Origin: Bemisia tabaci
Lineage: Eukaryota > Arthropoda > Insecta > Hemiptera > Aleyrodidae
NCBI RefSeq assembly: GCF_918797505.1
Contig: NC_092799.1
Coordinates: 27,404,382 to 27,468,381, forward strand
Direction of reading: 5' to 3'
DNA: 64,000 nt
Part shown: positions 28,955 to 39,505 of the stretch, piece after piece
Layout of the letters: every line of letters begins with the position of its first letter
Position numbering within the stretch: the stretch's first letter is position 1
Made by a program: the position numbers and the translations under genes
Notes under the pieces: generated by a model
Databases searched by the model: none
Told to the model about the DNA's origin: nothing
What the model saw: the letters and a program-made list of their open reading frames with translations, nothing else

Positions 28955-31567
28955 TTACCTTCTCGAATTCTTGACACATTTAATAGGTAACACTTCCTCG
29001 AGAATATCGTCATAGGTTTCAATCTTCCTTTTTTGAGGTACATCCCGGTTTGCTGTATGAAATGAATTATCTTCCTCGATCTGCTGCGAGTTCCGTTCTC
29101 TCTCGTTAGAAAGCGAGTCATTGACAAATTCGCGTAATTCTTTCAACAACCAACTTTCGTTGACACTCGAGTTTGCCTCGATCACGCGGAATGAAAATCT
29201 TGTTAGTAGTAAAGGTTCAGCTCGATCGGAGTCCTTCTCGTCTAATTTTATAACGGTTCTAATTCTTAAGCAAGAATAATCCAAAAATGTGACTTTCTCG
29301 CTCTCCTCATTTACATTAAATCTCTCATCATTTGCATCGATGATCTGAATATTCGGAGTCGAATGATTTTTGTCTGAATAGATTCGCCGCAAATAATCGA
29401 CGGTCGTCTCTCCGTTTGCGTACGCAAACGATGTGTTATTGATACTCTCTAACGTTGCTCGGCCGCGATCGACATCGTCGGTGTAGAACATTCTGATTCG
29501 ACCACGATACGGAGAGATTGATAGGATATTTTTCAACGCGGTGTTTCTAATTAAATATTCACGAACCCATACGAACACGTCCGGCGGGTTCATTAACGCC
29601 AAAGGATAAAAAATCGACTTATTCTTTAGAAGATATTCCAACGTAGAGCTGCCGGATGCTTTCTCTTTTTTCCCCTTTCCTTCAGGTGCAGTTAAGGTTT
29701 TTCTTTGTAAGTATTTACTGAATCCAATCAATTTTTCACGCAAAAAACACCGCATGCCAACGTCACGTGAACACAGAAACATTGTGACTGCCACTTGTAC
29801 GCTTTGAATTAAATCCGGTTTACAATTGCCTAGATCGTACATCGTGTAGTGATTGTTAAAAACGTGGACGATGTCGGTTACATCCAGATTTGAAAGCGGT
29901 TCTAGGGCTAGTTTTTTGAAGTTGATAATCGTAGAAAACAGGTACGTTAAAGTATCGTATATGCGAACCCGGGAGAATTTCGACCGTTGCGTAACTCGAG
30001 AGAAAGCAACGTAAAGCTGCTCGTACGAACAATTTTCTAACATCAAGTCGATGTCATTGTTAATGGTTCTTCCTTGGCACATATGGATCGACATTACGTT
30101 CGCCGGATAAATTGGAAAATTATAAACCAAACCCCGCCCCGATCTGGTATTCACGTAATCCGACGCTTCGTCACCACCGTTTAGAATGTAATTAACGTGC
30201 TCTTCAAACATGACGGCTCTGCAATCTCCCTTTTTGAATTTAAGTATTTCGTTTTGCGATGTTTTCATATGCACTTCTTCATTACCAATATTCGATTGAT
30301 CGAAATAAATCAACGTTGCTATCGAGTTTTCCGAGAAAGTTTGTACGAAGTAACGTCCACCTATGACAAGGGGAAGATATGGTAAAAATTTAGGACAGCT
30401 TTTTTCCTTCGAGAAATAACCGCGAAAGGCATCCGGGTTATAAAGTCCGCGAATTGACGATGGAACGCCTCTAACTTGGCCCTGTGCGACTTGTGGTGTA
30501 GCGTAGATGTAATAAAACGATACTGGTATTTGATTGTTCATTGTAAGATACATAACAGTCTCTGTTAAAGTTTTATGACAACTTGCTAAATGAGTATCAG
30601 TGATCTTTGCGTCTATGGTAAGACGATCGTAAAAAATGGCAGACACAAACGCGTAAGCAAACTCGTCAAGTTTCTTGGAGGAAGAAAACTTCGAGGCATA
30701 ATCAACCAAAGCACTGTAGCGCGAATCAGTGCAGCGCTCATTGTGTCTTAAACTGAAAACACGATCCGCGAATGATTCGATGATTTCGTAAGAACTAATG
30801 CCCCTGGCGTGGATAGAATTATGAATGTTTTGCAACTGATTTCTGTCACCACTAATGATAAGTGTCAACGGACGAATCCGACATATCAAGAGTATGACGA
30901 ACATTATGATTTTCGGTATTAACGTGTGTTCATCAATGATCAAAATTTCGCAGTCGTCGACAGTGTGTGCAATATTTTTCAACGCCAGTCGTAGCAATCC
31001 TCCGATGCTAATGATTAACTCTTCAACGCTCACGTTTGACGCCAGCTGTTTATCCAAAGCTTTGTAAGCCATAAAATTCAAATCAAAAAGCATCATACAG
31101 AACTTTGCAACGGTGTATTGCACAGCGCAATGACGGAAAGGTATTAGTAAATCACGTTTGTAAATAACAACTTTAACGGGCTTCGTACAAGCTTGAGCTA
31201 TAGCGAGCATTGTAAATGTTTTTCCAGTACCCGGACCAGCTTGCACTAAAACAATCCTTCCCGGATGACTCAACACGTAATCGAATATGTTCCTTTGATC
31301 CGCATTCAAGCGATCACGATGGTAGAACTGTGCGTCAGCCGCGCGCCCTGATGTAAGGGTATATGCATTTGAAGACTTTGCACTCAAACTTGTTGCATCA
31401 GACTCCTTCGAAGTTCGCCTTTTTGTTCTCTTGTCGTTAATATTACCATCTGTTGATCGTGACGAATCATCTTTACGACGTTCTTGTTGCGATTTCAACT
31501 CGATCAATTCGATCAACTGACGGATATAGGCAGATTCCGAATTTGCGTCCGCGTTTATATCACTCAT
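28955..31567 (-). CDS. SF1 DNA helicase, Pif1/RecD-like
   Basis: 870 aa from ATG 31567 (a GTG at 31576 precedes it). All main SF1 motifs are present in order: Walker A in VQAGPGTGKTF (about 107-114), Walker B in LIIDEHTL (about 205-212), motif III in LIISGDRNQLQNI (about 237), and after a long insert motif V in SIHMCQGRTINNDID (about 494) and motif VI in YVAFSRVTQ (about 520). The Y-V-A-x-S-R-V-T form is typical of the Pif1/RecD branch. The N-terminal 75 residues are charged and disordered, with an RTKRRTSK patch that could direct nuclear import. Nudiviruses and filamentous viruses carry a second helicase of this kind besides the baculovirus-type helicase. It unwinds 5'-3' in replication or recombination. 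The ORF is intact. Confidence 0.87.
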   Translation of the reverse strand: MSDINADANSESAYIRQLIELIELKSQQERRKDDSSRSTDGNINDKRTKRRTSKESDATSLSAKSSNAYTLTSGRAADAQFYHRDRLNADQRNIFDYVLSHPGRIVLVQAGPGTGKTFTMLAIAQACTKPVKVVIYKRDLLIPFRHCAVQYTVAKFCMMLFDLNFMAYKALDKQLASNVSVEELIISIGGLLRLALKNIAHTVDDCEILIIDEHTLIPKIIMFVILLICRIRPLTLIISGDRNQLQNIHNSIHARGISSYEIIESFADRVFSLRHNERCTDSRYSALVDYASKFSSSKKLDEFAYAFVSAIFYDRLTIDAKITDTHLASCHKTLTETVMYLTMNNQIPVSFYYIYATPQVAQGQVRGVPSSIRGLYNPDAFRGYFSKEKSCPKFLPYLPLVIGGRYFVQTFSENSIATLIYFDQSNIGNEEVHMKTSQNEILKFKKGDCRAVMFEEHVNYILNGGDEASDYVNTRSGRGLVYNFPIYPANVMSIHMCQGRTINNDIDLMLENCSYEQLYVAFSRVTQRSKFSRVRIYDTLTYLFSTIINFKKLALEPLSNLDVTDIVHVFNNHYTMYDLGNCKPDLIQSVQVAVTMFLCSRDVGMRCFLREKLIGFSKYLQRKTLTAPEGKGKKEKASGSSTLEYLLKNKSIFYPLALMNPPDVFVWVREYLIRNTALKNILSISPYRGRIRMFYTDDVDRGRATLESINNTSFAYANGETTVDYLRRIYSDKNHSTPNIQIIDANDERFNVNEESEKVTFLDYSCLRIRTVIKLDEKDSDRAEPLLLTRFSFRVIEANSSVNESWLLKELREFVNDSLSNERERNSQQIEEDNSFHTANRDVPQKRKIETYDDILEEVLPIKCVKNSRR

Positions 31568-32216
31568 ATTTTCCACAGTATCAGATGAATTGATTCTCTA
31601 CTAAACACTACAACATAGAGATTTTAAATGGATTCCGTCTAAAGTAGGTACTAAGCTAAGAAGGTCTAATTAGAAGATGAATATTGTTAGTTAGTGATTC
31701 CTTGCAAGCGGCTTCAATGTTGAGTTCTAATTTAACTCAGATCGCAAATTATGTTCGCCTTCGACGACTGTGACAACTCTTACGATAACGATCCTTCGTT
31801 GAGGTTCTTCTTTTATTCCTACTTAAAAAAGCGATTGAACGATGTTTGCACTGGCCTCGCATGGCATTCGCAGTTCAATTTTCTTGAAACGGACCAACGT
31901 CAATGACGAAGGGAGAGTCGATTGGACGAGTTGCAATTATTTTACGCGAGTCGTTTCTATATAGCAACAATTCATTCTTCCATCATATCTCAAGAAAAGA
32001 AGCCTTTTTCCACAAAAAAATTATGTTTATTGATAAATTCTGAGATCTTGGTGGAACGTGCAATGTTCCTGCTCCCATTTGAGACCCAAACTTCGAGATC
32101 AATCGGTTATATAGGTATTCGTCAGTCAGTTCATCAACTGACTTTCATCTCAGTCGTGTCAAAAAATACGTACTAGCCCCTAAATACTGAAGTGTACGCC
32201 ATCAACGAAAAAAGAA
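31568..32216. other. Divergent intergenic with a possible 51-aa ORF
   Basis: Separates the helicase start (minus) from the F-box gene start (plus). A plus-strand ORF 31751-31906 (51 aa; acidic Asp/Asn-rich start then RFFFYSYLKKRL) could be a small gene, but nothing confirms it. Promoters for both flanking genes must lie here. Confidence 0.3.
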
Positions 32217-33974
32217 ATGAATGACAACGTAGATGTGACAAGCAGTTCTGATATTAATCTTGACGATCTTCCGACGGAAGTACTATTGATTATCATGGAA
32301 AAACTTGAAACTCATGACTTACTGCGCATACGTAGCACATCTCATCGCTTTCGCCATATCGCCGATAAAATCGTCAGCGTCAAAGCTAATGCTGCATACG
32401 ATTTGCGAGAAGCGTCAAATCTCGAGGAAAATAAAAGATATTTGAACGGATCCAACTCCCGACATTTGGAGTTGACAAATACTTGTAAAGAATTTCAGAT
32501 CGATCTGCGCAGTTTTCGAGGGCTCACAACACTCATTATCGTAAACCTTCCATTATTCTATGAAAGCGATCTGTCGAATAAAGGAATATTAGTTTTTGAT
32601 AAATTTCTAGGTAAAATTCCATCAGACCACGTTGGTTTCGATCTGCCTCCGACGATCTCTAAGATAACTTTAAAACGCTTCATGCGCCGAGAAAGTATAA
32701 TTATGCCAGAGAAACCTGACATCTGTCTAGGCGAGCGTTTGTATCGCGAGCGATTCGAATATTGTGTCGCTGAGCGAGCATCGATGGTGACTGATTCACA
32801 AAGTAATAGATACTCGCTTCGAGTGCGTTATCGTCAACCGTGCATGCAAACAGCTGTTTGGGATCGAATCAGCTTGGTTGAATCTCAGTGGAGACAAGTG
32901 ACTCCCGAGGACAATTTCGAAGAATTTGTTGTGTCGTTGTCTTTCACCTGGCCGTTAAAAGAGGAGTCCGAACGGAATCGGAACTCACCGATTCCTCTCT
33001 CCGCACTTTCTTTCAGAACATATATCGCTTTAGTGGGAAACTATTTGGCACGAGCACGATTCACCCCAACTCGTTTGAAACGGTTTCGTTTGCTCTTGAA
33101 TAAAAAGCATGTCCGCTCAAATTCCCTAGAAAATGTCGATTCTGTATTTGAAACTGTACGAACGGAAACTTTAATTTTAGCCATTAGACGCGTAGGAATC
33201 GACTTGTCGATCCTCTTTTCGGATCATCCATGTGCTAAATCGATAGAATGTTTTTGTCTAATTGCAAAATTCGGGGCGGTCCAAAGAAATCTTCAAAGAC
33301 CGCTAATGAAAATGTTAGACCGAATTCATGGGCGTTTGAATCAAAACATCAAACATTTTTCATTAAAGTTTTACCGGAATTCTTCGAGTGTTTGGATAAT
33401 GAAAGCGATGAGTGCAGCAGTGCTAAATTGTTTGCTCCCGGCCTGCCCGAATTTGACAACACTGCATATAGAGATTACAAATGCAAATCACGCCGATATT
33501 TTTGATCTCGTTGATTGTAATATTCCTTTGCAAGAACGCCGGGCCCGATTAGAGACGCTATGCATAGAGACTTGGTGCTTTGTTAACAGCGTTCATTCCC
33601 TACCTCAACATTTCGCAACTTTTCTAAAAAAATTAATGCCGAAGCGTGTAATAATTATCAGGCACAACCCGAGTTGGTTCGGCTTCAACATTCCCGAGAG
33701 CGTTGAAGCAGATCTCAGCGATGTTCGCTTTGACATCTTAAATACATATGAACGATGTTATACCAGAGATGTGGACATTCTATCTATACCGCGTCTCCTG
33801 AGAAAAATCGAGCAAGCCGACAGTGCTTTCTGTTTTAAAATACGTGATCGCTATCTTGATAAGCCTGGAATGATCGTGAAAATACCGACTTCGGAAAAGG
33901 ATTCTAAAAATATATCATTTTACAAAACGCATAGGTTGAACGAGTTCTATTTTCCAAACGATGGTGCAGAATAA
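32217..33974 (+). CDS. F-box protein, intact member of the local family
   Basis: 585 aa from ATG 32217. An F-box lies at about residues 15-50 (DDLPTEVLLIIMEKLETHDL, then LRIRSTSHRFRHIADK), the part that docks on Skp1 of SCF E3 ubiquitin ligases. The remaining 530 residues contain leucine-rich strands (FRGLTTLIIVNLP; CPNLTTLHIEI; KRVIIIRHNP; DVRFDILNTYERCY) without a regular LRR period, probably a substrate-binding solenoid. Two relatives lie in the window, a frameshifted one (1254-3046) and a truncated one (37202-38125). Viral F-box proteins commonly hijack host degradation. The intact frame suggests function, but the target is unknown. Confidence 0.78.
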   Translation: MNDNVDVTSSSDINLDDLPTEVLLIIMEKLETHDLLRIRSTSHRFRHIADKIVSVKANAAYDLREASNLEENKRYLNGSNSRHLELTNTCKEFQIDLRSFRGLTTLIIVNLPLFYESDLSNKGILVFDKFLGKIPSDHVGFDLPPTISKITLKRFMRRESIIMPEKPDICLGERLYRERFEYCVAERASMVTDSQSNRYSLRVRYRQPCMQTAVWDRISLVESQWRQVTPEDNFEEFVVSLSFTWPLKEESERNRNSPIPLSALSFRTYIALVGNYLARARFTPTRLKRFRLLLNKKHVRSNSLENVDSVFETVRTETLILAIRRVGIDLSILFSDHPCAKSIECFCLIAKFGAVQRNLQRPLMKMLDRIHGRLNQNIKHFSLKFYRNSSSVWIMKAMSAAVLNCLLPACPNLTTLHIEITNANHADIFDLVDCNIPLQERRARLETLCIETWCFVNSVHSLPQHFATFLKKLMPKRVIIIRHNPSWFGFNIPESVEADLSDVRFDILNTYERCYTRDVDILSIPRLLRKIEQADSAFCFKIRDRYLDKPGMIVKIPTSEKDSKNISFYKTHRLNEFYFPNDGAE

Positions 33975-34460
33975 AGCATGGTTTGAAGTTTTGAATAGGC
34001 TTGTTAATCAGCTTAATGAATAAACGATCTGCGGTTCCTTAAATTTTGGAGCCATTCTTATAGCCATTCGATCGATTTTAACTTATATGTCCGTGACAGT
34101 AGCCCTCTCGCCCACCTCCCCAAAAATTAATAAATACATCGTCATGTATTTGCTCACCTTTTGCTCCGGTGAAAAAACAACTTCTTAGCAATTGCTCAGT
34201 TGCCCTCCCTTCCAAATTTCAATTCGAAATTCCCGATGGACCCGCAAAAATGCTAGCCCTCGGACCTCGTCCGATAGACTTCAAACTGGTGTCAAGCAAT
34301 TGTTCTTGAATTGCTGGGAATTGCGCACTGAAAATTAGGAATTGCTCACCCTCCCTTCCCCCTCAATATCCAATTCGAAAGTCACCGTATGGACTCCCCA
34401 ATAATGCCAGCCTCCAACATCGTCCGAACGATTTCAAGCTGGTGTCAAACAATGATCTTG
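33975..34460. repeat. Imperfect repeat pair in non-coding DNA
   Basis: Two related segments of about 120-130 bp lie in tandem (about 34188-34305 and 34325-34450). Shared marks are AATTGCTCA then CCCTCCCTTCC, CAATTCGAAA, a TGGAC(T/C)C tract, TCGTCCGA, and TTCAA(A/G)CTGGTGTCAA. No ORF. It is probably derived from a host repeat. Confidence 0.6.
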
Positions 34461-35520
34461 AATGAGTCACTAAACCTTGTTTATTTTATTGAATATTCTG
34501 AAAGTACTATATGAGGTCATAACATGATGATTTTTCCGCAATTTCATGGAGCCAAAATCGCAGAAGAAACCGCTTTTGAAAAATCTAAAAACTATAAGAC
34601 ATATCAAATGCACCCGAATGGCAGGGAACTGACGTGGTTTATGTACTGCGGTAGTCATATCGCAATCTTTTCTCATTTTCCTCCGATGTTTGTTAAAATA
34701 AAACGTATTTAAATGTGCAATTGTTGCTTATTACCTAATTGTGGTTTATCAAGAGTAAATTGTCATTTCCATCGGTCCAAAATAAAAATAGATATTATTC
34801 ACAAACCAATCTCTTTTTCTTTTTAATTGATCAATTTGTTGATGTTGTTGTACTGGATGACAGACATCGCAGGATTTTTGCCCTTTACCCCTCAATATCG
34901 TTCCTTTGGGTGCACTCGTTTCGGCCTCCATGGCCAGCCAAGGCCGGCTGCCAGTCAGCTGATAATCGAGTTGTCTTAACTCTAGGTATGAAGGGACTCT
35001 ACTCTAGGTATTTGGGACTAATGGCTGGCCACGGGTCAGAATTTGGGGAACTGAAAGCGAGCCACACGCTTCATATAGGTATTGTTCAAATATTCCAGCC
35101 ATAGAATAATGAGCTGAGTTCGCAATATTTTTCATAATTTTTTTCTGACATGGGAAATTGGAGAAAAATTGATTTAAAAGTGAGAAAATGTGCCGCCTTG
35201 TGACGTCATCTGGCGGCATTTCCCATTTAAACACATGTATTCTAGCAGAATCGGTTATTTTGTCATATCTCCTCTAATAATTGCTCAATTTATGAATCAA
35301 GGGTATCTTCGTGTTCAGTTCACTCAAAGGATTCCACTTAAAAAGGAAATTCATCAAATTTCAGACCCTTGCAAATTCTCCATTGTCCAAAAAGCTCACG
35401 GTAGACGTCTGAAGTTCATGTCCATAATTACGAACCCTATGTCTCAATGGGTTAAGATAAAAGGACGAATTTTTAAAGGGTTTTCATAATAATTTTGCGC
35501 TGAGTATCGGTAAAACCTGA
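34461..35520. other. Repeat-derived, non-coding stretch with a short hairpin
   Basis: Overlapping short frames on both strands show no protein motif. At about 35187-35222 TGCCGCC and GGCGGCA form an inverted repeat around a GTGACGTCA core. TGACGTCA also occurs in the insertion at 24729-25262, so the two may come from related host elements. Confidence 0.4.
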
Positions 35521-36366
35521 TAATTTATGTTATATATGCATCGTCAACCGTCAAACACTAAAAATTTCCTGATTCCGTAGAGGGGCTGATTTCGCCCCAA
35601 ATCGCAAGCCCTCCTTTCGACTCGCCAATGAACAGCATGTAATAGTTTGTTTTCCTGATTCTGTGTTATAGGATATATCACGTATGTGTCTCAATCTGTT
35701 GACTGTGGGATAAGGAATATCGGCACTCAAAAGAATAAAAGATTTTTTTAAAATGTTACAAGATGGAATGGCTCCTGCGAAAGAGTAAAGGACTGCTGTC
35801 ATAAATTCACAATATCCACGCTCCTCACACGTGTACAAATTACTCGTCAAGAGACCGCTCTATTGTGGAAATTATTAAGCTCTTCGGGTCGTGACCATCT
35901 CAACCCAGTTTTCGTGATCTGCGGCATATGTGAGAAAGCGCTTATTGCCACGTTCCCAACAATCATTTCCCAGGAATGCATTTTGGTAAAATATAGATTT
36001 ATCGAGAATATTTCCATTGCGGATATTGAAAGGGCGATGGCCTGCGAATTAACATGATCCCTCAATGTTTTCATTTGTTTGCAAGAAAGCATACGGTCCG
36101 TAGCATTGCACCTTTTCTCGACTGACTCTTCTAAAACACGTTTATGTCTTGTTGTCTTGGGATTCAATCAGGGCAGTTTCCAATATTATGAATATTAATA
36201 GTAGTGGATAGCGGTAACATCTGCTGATAAATATAGACACCTACGATCGATTCGTTTGAAAAAGTGTTGACGGGTGCTCTTGCTACTAAATCCAAAAACG
36301 GCTAACTCGAACACTCTAACGTATCATTGCTTCTTCTGCGTCATTTTTCTCCAACTATTATAAAAA
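35521..36366. other. Unassigned stretch with two adjoining minus-strand frames
   Basis: Frames 35551-35850 and 35847-36167 (minus; the second starts only with TTG) adjoin. The second contains ISAMEIFSINLYFTKM, which faintly recalls the C-terminal end of insect gustatory receptors. The resemblance is too weak to call a gene. Confidence 0.25.
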
Positions 36367-36501
36367 ATGGAATTTCCGAACACACGCCGTTTCTTAATCT
36401 CTACTGGGGCGCTTCTCCTCTTTGTTTTGTTCCTTCGCCTTTTCATTAATGCATTCAAGTGGTTTGGATCGACAAAAGCGAGGAAGAAAAACTACCGTTG
36501 A
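36367..36501 (+). CDS. Possible 44-aa single-span membrane protein
   Basis: ATG 36367 to TGA 36499-36501. A basic start is followed by a transmembrane helix (about 9-30: LISTGALLLFVLFLRLFI) and a Lys/Arg tail (TKARKKNY). Size and form match the very small envelope proteins of baculovirus-like viruses, but a match of this kind can arise by chance and no family motif is visible. Confidence 0.4.
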   Translation: MEFPNTRRFLISTGALLLFVLFLRLFINAFKWFGSTKARKKNYR

Positions 36502-37201
36502 GACTCTGAAAAACTAGAAAGAAGGCTGTGAATGAAGTGAAATAAAGAGATCAAACATCCTCAGTTAAGACATACCGGATACTAGAATGGCTAAAATAAG
36601 AATCGAGTTATTTTACATTTCATCATGCTTTTTTTATTATACATATCAATTGACAATGAATACAACTAAAAAACTTTCCGGCTCGTCTTACAATCATCCT
36701 CGGAGTAGACATGAGATTAGAAGAAAGGAAACCATACATTGACATAAAAGTAAGCAGATGAACAAGCATCACACATGTTGCCTAATTAAAATTTCACACT
36801 GAACATGATTTGCGCAGCGATAATTATTGAGATGAACACATTACACAGATATTGCATACTTCTTGAGGCGTGAATTTAAGCCTCCCGCTTATGAAAATTC
36901 GATGGTCTACGTGAGTCAAATCGCGCACCAAACGAAAACATCGATATCATAGCTAAGGCTTATTTTCAGAACTTTTTGATGCAAGAATCTCGTTCTACGT
37001 GAAATTTTGGTCCAGTGATGTGTATCAAAATGCTACGATTCGTACATTGGCTGGTGGTCCATCGTAAAATATGTGGTTGTGACTACATATATTCTGTAAG
37101 CAGCATTGAGCCTCGTTAACTGTAAATTGACGAACTTGCCAATAGACGAGAAGGAAGGGGTTATTAAATGTTCGATTCTTCGGAATACGAAAAAGTTTGA
37201 T
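36502..37201. other. Intergenic, nothing recognised
   Basis: AT-rich, without a supported frame, repeat or RNA gene. Confidence 0.45.
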
Positions 37202-38125
37202 TCAAAGGACTTCCTTCGTGCAGTATGTCGTGGGAGGAGTCAAGAATTGATGTAAGTTCCAAGTTGAATAGAAAGATATATTTTTGGTCAGATCGACCGA
37301 CGTATCGATCTTCTTCATGCATACGTGCGATAGATCCATCCTTATGTTTGGATATTCTCGATGACGGAATTTAAATATGAAATCAGCCATTTCCATACAG
37401 TTTTCAAGCATTGCTATTGAAATTATATTAAAATCAGAGTATTTACGCTCGTAGGAATTAACGATACAAAATTTAATGTTTGGAGATAGCAACATAAATT
37501 GTTTGTTGCGACAAAAGGAAGGGTCCCATGGATTATGACGTATAATAATCACTTTTTCCGCACGAACACACTTAATGATACCTACTTGGGTATCATTCAA
37601 TATATAATCAGTCCCTGAATGGCACCAAACTTCGAAGCATAGCTTTTTTATCGACATTCTAAGTTGCGAAAAGAGAGTTTCGCGGTGTACTAATTCGAGT
37701 TCTTCAACAAGCAAACCATGTTTTAACTCCAGGTGAAATGCCTCGAGGTTCGGAAAGCAGCTCAAAAGGATAGGAACTATGTGTTTCAAAATATAGTGAT
37801 GCTCACCTCCTGTAAATGGTTCAAAATGAACTTTCAAAGAAAGATTTTTCACATTCGTATTGAGCAAGTTACACGCACTCAAAACCGTCGATAAAATTGG
37901 GCGAGTTCGATTACAATGAATGATAAAATGCAAGTATATATTTTTCAGTGTTTGCGCACACGGGTCCGGTGGAAAACATTGTTTCAAATCACACGCAGCG
38001 TCAGTTATCCTCAACGAGATGGATTCCATCTGGATCGAACGAAATAGCGGACCTTTCACGTAAAGATCAACCGACAGACTGAACGACCGACCATGAACAA
38101 ACCAGTCTCGTTCGAATTGCCGCAA
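37202..38125 (-). pseudogene. Truncated copy of the F-box family (C-terminal part)
   Basis: The 307-codon frame has no ATG at its start (it follows a stop at 38129-38131 and opens with TTG); the first in-frame ATG lies about 32 codons in. It aligns with the C-terminal half of the F-box proteins: CAQTLKNIYLHFI, NVKNLSLKVHF, CFPNLEAFHLEL, EKVIIIRHNPWD, IKFCIVNSYERKY and a tail with KNISFYSTWNLHQF. The region upstream (38130-38340) shows no F-box in any frame. It is either a 5'-deleted copy or has lost its start. The reading frame itself is clean over 900 bp, so a shortened product from an internal ATG is possible. Confidence 0.65.
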
Positions 38126-38364
38126 ATCTTACGACATCTATTTTCTTTGTCGAGGGTTTTCTCATCAAAAAGAAAGGCACATTCTGCCGGATTTAGCCGT
38201 GTAATTCAAAAATCAGCGGTACCCGGTACCGACTACTTGTTTCCGGCGAGTTCTTTCGCTTCAAGTTGTACAAACTGGGAATGGCGCAGAAAAACAGCGA
38301 ACTGATACACCTTAGATACACACATCTTATGAAGCGAAACGAGTAATAGAGGATTCGAGAACTT

Positions 38365-38829
38365 TCAAACAACCCTTTCGTTGAAAAAGCGACTTGTCCG
38401 TCGTACTAACATCGATCGTTCCGTAAAGAATAAATTATATATAATCCCCGACGATGCCATGAAGATTATGAAAGTTAAGAACGAGATACCAATTATCAAA
38501 GATGGCAATGCTTTGACTCGGTGAAACGTAAATGTTCTGTCGGTCGAGTTTTCAGCAAAGTGTACAACCGATTCCATCATAGTGGGTAAAAGTAAGTGTA
38601 AGTCGAGACCAAGAATCACCGGAGTGGTTATTTCGAATGTGTTTATACGCGTGATTCCCATCTGGCTTTTAAACCGAGGTGCAAATATGTAGCGAAGGAA
38701 ATCGATCCAAAAAAGACGCGTCGAAGTCTCGTCTGCCAAAGTATAATAAGGTTTTCCGTCTCCTACAGCATCCTTTATGATCCATCGTAGTTCCCGTATT
38801 TGTTGTAAATCAACGCGAGTTAATTTCAT
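38365..38829 (-). CDS. Uncharacterised 154-aa membrane protein
   Basis: From ATG 38829. Residues 1-105 are soluble, containing RLFWIDFLRYIFAPRF and a DLHLLLPTMM helix. One transmembrane segment lies at about 110-132 (LIIGISFLTFIIFMASSGII), followed by a basic tail. It diverges from the 179-aa gene with 136 bp between starts. It is probably a viral membrane protein, family not recognised. Confidence 0.55.
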   Translation of the reverse strand: MKLTRVDLQQIRELRWIIKDAVGDGKPYYTLADETSTRLFWIDFLRYIFAPRFKSQMGITRINTFEITTPVILGLDLHLLLPTMMESVVHFAENSTDRTFTFHRVKALPSLIIGISFLTFIIFMASSGIIYNLFFTERSMLVRRTSRFFNERVV

Positions 38830-38965
38830 TATATAATGATATAAACTGGTCTGCTATATAGTAATGTGGAAATACCGTGAGATTCGTAGAAATAACGTGT
38901 ATTTCGCGAGTGATCACTGCTGAGCAAGGACCTGAGACTGTAAAACATTCCGGTAGTAGATAGAA

Positions 38966-39505
38966 ATGTTCAAAGCCAACAAGGGAAAAAATCGAACATT
39001 GAAGGTTTATCAGATTGAAAAATATTTAAGCTCCGTTTTTGATGATCTCTTAGGCCACGGCACTAACCCTTCAAATCATAATAAGACCCTATCGATTGGT
39101 CTGCAGCAACGCGAGCGTAACGAACTCGTCGTTCTCTGTTTGTTGAGCGATAAATTTTTGAACTTCAACATGTGGAGAAAACTCCTCTGGTCAGATGTTC
39201 GAGCTATTTGTTTAGAAAATGTTTTGGATTTTCGGTTCATTTCGTCGATTAAAAGGTTTTTCCCGAATCGACCTTGTTCCGAAACGGCGTACACCATTTT
39301 AAATAGAAGCCGTAGGGAAAATATGAAATTAGAAAGTTTCGATCGATCAAGGGCAGACTTCATGTTCGGAAACGTTAATTTTAAATATTTGAACTCTCCG
39401 TCATTCCACAATATCTTACAGTCTGTAGCACAATACGCTCCGGCATACGTTGTGTTCTTGACAGATATCTCCGGTCGTTTCAACACTGATGACAATACTC
39501 CCTGA
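38966..39505 (+). CDS. Uncharacterised 179-aa protein
   Basis: From ATG 38966. A basic N-terminus (KANKGKNRTLKVYQ) is followed by a helical body (ERNELVVLCLLSDKFLNF; LLWSDVRAICLENVLDF) and QYAPAYVVFLTDISG near the end. No membrane segment or metal site. The long minus-strand frame across it (39076-39534) looks like its shadow. Function unknown; considered viral only from context. Confidence 0.5.
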   Translation: MFKANKGKNRTLKVYQIEKYLSSVFDDLLGHGTNPSNHNKTLSIGLQQRERNELVVLCLLSDKFLNFNMWRKLLWSDVRAICLENVLDFRFISSIKRFFPNRPCSETAYTILNRSRRENMKLESFDRSRADFMFGNVNFKYLNSPSFHNILQSVAQYAPAYVVFLTDISGRFNTDDNTP

